This document shows, in pieces, positions 49,070-51,300 of a stretch of DNA of 51,300 nt. Source of the DNA: CAZWVA01 sp964636885. Lineage in GTDB: Bacteria > Desulfobacterota_D > UBA1144 > Nemesobacterales > CSP1-2. How positions within the stretch are numbered: position 1 is the stretch's first letter; every line of letters begins with the position of its first letter. The stretch is from assembly GCA_964636885.1 (NCBI GenBank), contig CAZWVA010000012.1, positions 1 to 51,300 of the forward strand, written 5' to 3'. The translations under genes and the position numbers were made by a program. The notes under the pieces are model-generated. The model did not search any database, was not told where the DNA came from, and saw only the letters and a program-made list of their open reading frames with translations.

Positions 49070-50374
49070 ATGATGAAAGGCCACCTTAGAAACGGAAGGC
49101 GAGTCGCCATTGTTTATGGACTGAGAACGCCATTTATGAAGGCGGGAACGCTCTTTAAAAACCTCTCCTCCCTCGATCTGGGAAAGATCGCCACGGTTGA
49201 GCTCATAAACCGCTCCGAGATCGATCCCAGCGAGATAGACGAGGTGATATTTGGAACCGTTATACCATCCGTTAAAACGCCAAACCTAGCAAGGGATATA
49301 GCGCTCGGTGCCGGAATCCCGACATCAACCCCCGCTTATACGGTGACAAGGGCATGCGCTTCGGCAAACCAGGCGATCACAAGCGCGGCGGAGTGTATTA
49401 TGAGCGGAAGCTCGGACGTCGTCATTGCCGGTGGGGTAGAGTCGATCTCCGATTTTCCGGTTCTATTTTCAAAGAGGTTGAGGACGATTATCTTTGACTC
49501 CCGAAGGGGAAAAAACCCGTTGCAGAGGATAAAACCCTTTTTCGCGCTTCGCATTCGGGACCTTGTCCCGGACATACCCGCAATCGCCGAGCCCTCAACA
49601 GGGCTTACAATGGGGGAGTCCGCGGAGAAGATGGCAAGGGAAAACCGGATAAGTCGAGAGGCGCAGGACGCCCTCGCATACAGGAGCCATAAACTCGCTT
49701 GGGAGGCAACCGAGGACGGAAGGCTTAAGGAGGAGATTATACCTACCCTGATCCCCCCGGACTTTTCAACGGCGGTAAACTCGGATAACGGGATTAGGGG
49801 AGATACGAGTATGGAAGCCCTTTCAAACCTCCCCCCTCTATTCGACAGGAGATACGGCACCGTTACCGCAGGGAATTCCTCCCCACTTACGGACGGCGCT
49901 TCCGTTCTTCTCCTTATGGCGGAAGAAAAGGCAAAATCCCTTGGATACGAACCACTTGGATATATACGCTCCTATGCCTATGCCGCCCTCTCTCCGGAGG
50001 ATCAGCTCCTCATGGGGCCTGCATACTCGACCCCCCTTGCCCTAGATCGTGCGGGGCTTACCTTAAAGGACATCGATCTCATCGAGATACACGAGGCATT
50101 TGCCGCACAGGTGCTATCCAACATCAAGGCCCTGGCCTCGAGGAGATTCGCCGAAGAGAAATTGGGAAGGAGCGAACCCGTTGGGGAGATAGATATGGAG
50201 AGGTTTAATGTCACGGGCGGTTCTATAGCGATCGGGCATCCATTTGGTGCAACCGGAGGGAGGATCACGATTACGATACTCAGGGAACTCAGACGCCGAG
50301 GCTGGAATTTCGGACTGGTCTCCGTCTGCGCCGCTGGCGCATTAGGCGTATCGATGGTACTAGAAAGGGAGTAG
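49070..50374 (+). CDS. fadI: acetyl-CoA acyltransferase (3-ketoacyl-CoA thiolase)
   Basis: A 434-aa thiolase of fatty-acid beta-oxidation. The nucleophile is Cys96 (TRACASANQA). The other catalytic parts are IHEAFAAQVL with the NVTGGSIAIGHPFGATGGR block, and the C-terminal CAAGALGVSMVLE with its second Cys. Length and the following fadJ gene favour the FadI type over FadA. The start is ATG (49070, with a second ATG next) without a ribosome site. A possible TATAGA box lies 5 nt before it, again near-leaderless. Confidence 0.93.
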   Translation: MMKGHLRNGRRVAIVYGLRTPFMKAGTLFKNLSSLDLGKIATVELINRSEIDPSEIDEVIFGTVIPSVKTPNLARDIALGAGIPTSTPAYTVTRACASANQAITSAAECIMSGSSDVVIAGGVESISDFPVLFSKRLRTIIFDSRRGKNPLQRIKPFFALRIRDLVPDIPAIAEPSTGLTMGESAEKMARENRISREAQDALAYRSHKLAWEATEDGRLKEEIIPTLIPPDFSTAVNSDNGIRGDTSMEALSNLPPLFDRRYGTVTAGNSSPLTDGASVLLLMAEEKAKSLGYEPLGYIRSYAYAALSPEDQLLMGPAYSTPLALDRAGLTLKDIDLIEIHEAFAAQVLSNIKALASRRFAEEKLGRSEPVGEIDMERFNVTGGSIAIGHPFGATGGRITITILRELRRRGWNFGLVSVCAAGALGVSMVLERE

Positions 50375-50378
50375 GCAG

Positions 50379-51300
50379 ATGAACACTCTCTCATTTGAGG
50401 TGGATGATAGTGAAGGGGTCGGGGTTATTAGGATAGACGTTCCAGGCGAAGATATAAACAGGATCGATTTAAGGTCCATATCCGAAATGGAGGGCATCTT
50501 AAACCGTATAGAGGATGTGGAAGAGATAGTGGACGGTGAGAAAGAGATAAGAGCCGTCGTGATTATAAGCGGTAAGGAGGGCGATTTTATTTCCGGGTTT
50601 AACCTGAGAGGGCTTCTTAATATCCCATCCTCGGACAAGGCGAGATCGCTTAGCCTTAAGGTCCAGGAGGTCTTAAACAGAATAGAAAAATCGAGGGTTC
50701 CATTCGTCGCATCCATACACGGGGCCTGTCTTGGCATAGGGCTTGAGATCGCCCTTTCATGCACCTACCGGGTGGCCACAGACGATAAGAGGACGGTCTT
50801 CGGCCTGCCAGAGGTTCAACTGGGCTTAATCCCCTTCGGGGGCGGAACCCAGAGACTACCAAGGCTCGTGGGGATCCGGGAAGGTCTTCACATGATCCTT
50901 ACAGGGGAAGGGAAAAGCCCAAAACGGGCACTCGAGATCGGGCTTATTGATGAGGTCGTACCAAGGGAGATCCTTCTCGACATCTCAAAGAAACGCGCCG
51001 TTCAGATACTAGAAAGGAGCCTAAAGCCGAAGCGCTCAGGGATTAGAACCCTAAGGGGCTACTTCTTCGAGAGAAACCCCATTGCCAGAAAGGCACTCTT
51101 TAAAAGGATACGAAAGGGGGTTATGAGGGGAGCGAATGGTAATTATCTGGTACCCCTTATGGCGCTTGAGGCGGTAGAGATAGGGATGAATGCGAGCTTC
51201 GGTAGAGGGCTTCACGTTGAGTCTGTATACTTTAGTGAGCTCGTGGTAAGCGATGCCTCCCGTCAGTTAATAAACCTCTCTCTGGCCGAGTATGATATAA
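50379..51300 (+). CDS. fadJ: fatty oxidation complex alpha subunit FadJ, N-terminal part
   Basis: The reading frame starts at ATG 50379, 4 bp after the fadI stop, and runs off the window, so only 307 codons are seen. They form the enoyl-CoA hydratase (crotonase) domain: IHGACLGIGLEIALSC with the first catalytic Glu, and FGLPEVQLGLIPFGGG with the second. The oxyanion loop reads FISGFNL where many have FIAGADI. After about 200 residues it continues into the linker helix before the 3-hydroxyacyl-CoA dehydrogenase domain. With FadI it makes the trifunctional beta-oxidation complex. Confidence 0.92.
   Translation, partial: MNTLSFEVDDSEGVGVIRIDVPGEDINRIDLRSISEMEGILNRIEDVEEIVDGEKEIRAVVIISGKEGDFISGFNLRGLLNIPSSDKARSLSLKVQEVLNRIEKSRVPFVASIHGACLGIGLEIALSCTYRVATDDKRTVFGLPEVQLGLIPFGGGTQRLPRLVGIREGLHMILTGEGKSPKRALEIGLIDEVVPREILLDISKKRAVQILERSLKPKRSGIRTLRGYFFERNPIARKALFKRIRKGVMRGANGNYLVPLMALEAVEIGMNASFGRGLHVESVYFSELVVSDASRQLINLSLAEYDI

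Noticed and set aside
1..51300. CRISPR array, insertion sequence, prophage or origin
   Set aside because: No spaced direct repeats, transposase, terminal inverted repeats, phage structural genes or DnaA-box cluster were seen despite the recombinase gene.

Overview
The window is 51.3 kb of ordinary bacterial chromosome, densely coded on both strands, with no rRNA, tRNA, CRISPR array or recognisable insertion sequence. Gene content and style point to a Gram-negative bacterium of the old delta-proteobacterial / Desulfobacterota kind or a nearby deep phylum. The signs are an F0 operon (atpZ-I-B-E) apart from F1, a subunit c with a signal peptide, a DUF4388-bearing Ser/Thr kinase, split transketolase, CtpA plus divergent polysaccharide deacetylase, FadI/FadJ beta-oxidation genes and a PRX_like1 thioredoxin. 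Codon use is heavy in AGG/AGA and ATA, as is common in thermophiles. The taxonomic placement is inference.

Layout. 1-3474: a UvrD/PcrA helicase behind a strong promoter and structured leader, a redoxin and a DUF2103 protein. 3927-8081: a soluble hybrid histidine kinase (GAF-GAF-PAS-PAS-HK-REC) followed by a REC/HD-GYP response regulator. 8112-16490: a replication/transcription block with dnaE, a tyrosine recombinase lacking two catalytic residues, and the classic rpsU-dnaG-rpoD operon. 16534-20866: envelope and central carbon genes (deacetylase, ctpA, split transketolase). 21046-24484: hemL, the F0 genes (atpZ apparently starting at ATT) and a lipoprotein. 24601-30573: small unknowns, an orphan zf-HC2 membrane protein, CCA/poly(A) polymerase, a degenerate acyl-CoA-synthetase-like protein, xseA and a MarR remnant. 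30712-34915: a tandem-domain ThyX, a divergent sirtuin, a methyltransferase and small unknowns. 35036-39070: a TetR-led operon for nitric-oxide handling and iron-centre repair (TetR, 53-aa protein, hemerythrin, NnrS with an extra domain at each end, 7Fe ferredoxin, RIC/ScdA). 39119-40131: a frameshifted mreB pseudogene of different composition. 41027-45133: dnaB, a phosphoesterase, glycerate 2-kinase and an orphan NuoE-like protein. 45645-48943: an FHA / PP2C phosphatase / Ser-Thr kinase signalling operon. 49070-end: fadI and the start of fadJ.

The best candidates for unfamiliar biology are: (i) the TetR-headed NO/iron-repair operon with its domain-flanked NnrS and a new 53-aa protein; (ii) a ThyX made of two half-degenerate copies whose signature motif is split between the halves; (iii) an intact but catalytically stripped ANL-fold protein; and (iv) a recurring promoter layout in which the -10 box lies 5-9 nt before the start codon (dnaE, dnaG, xseA, tetR, sir2, the recombinase), suggesting common leaderless transcription. 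Everything here was read by eye; no alignment or database search was run.
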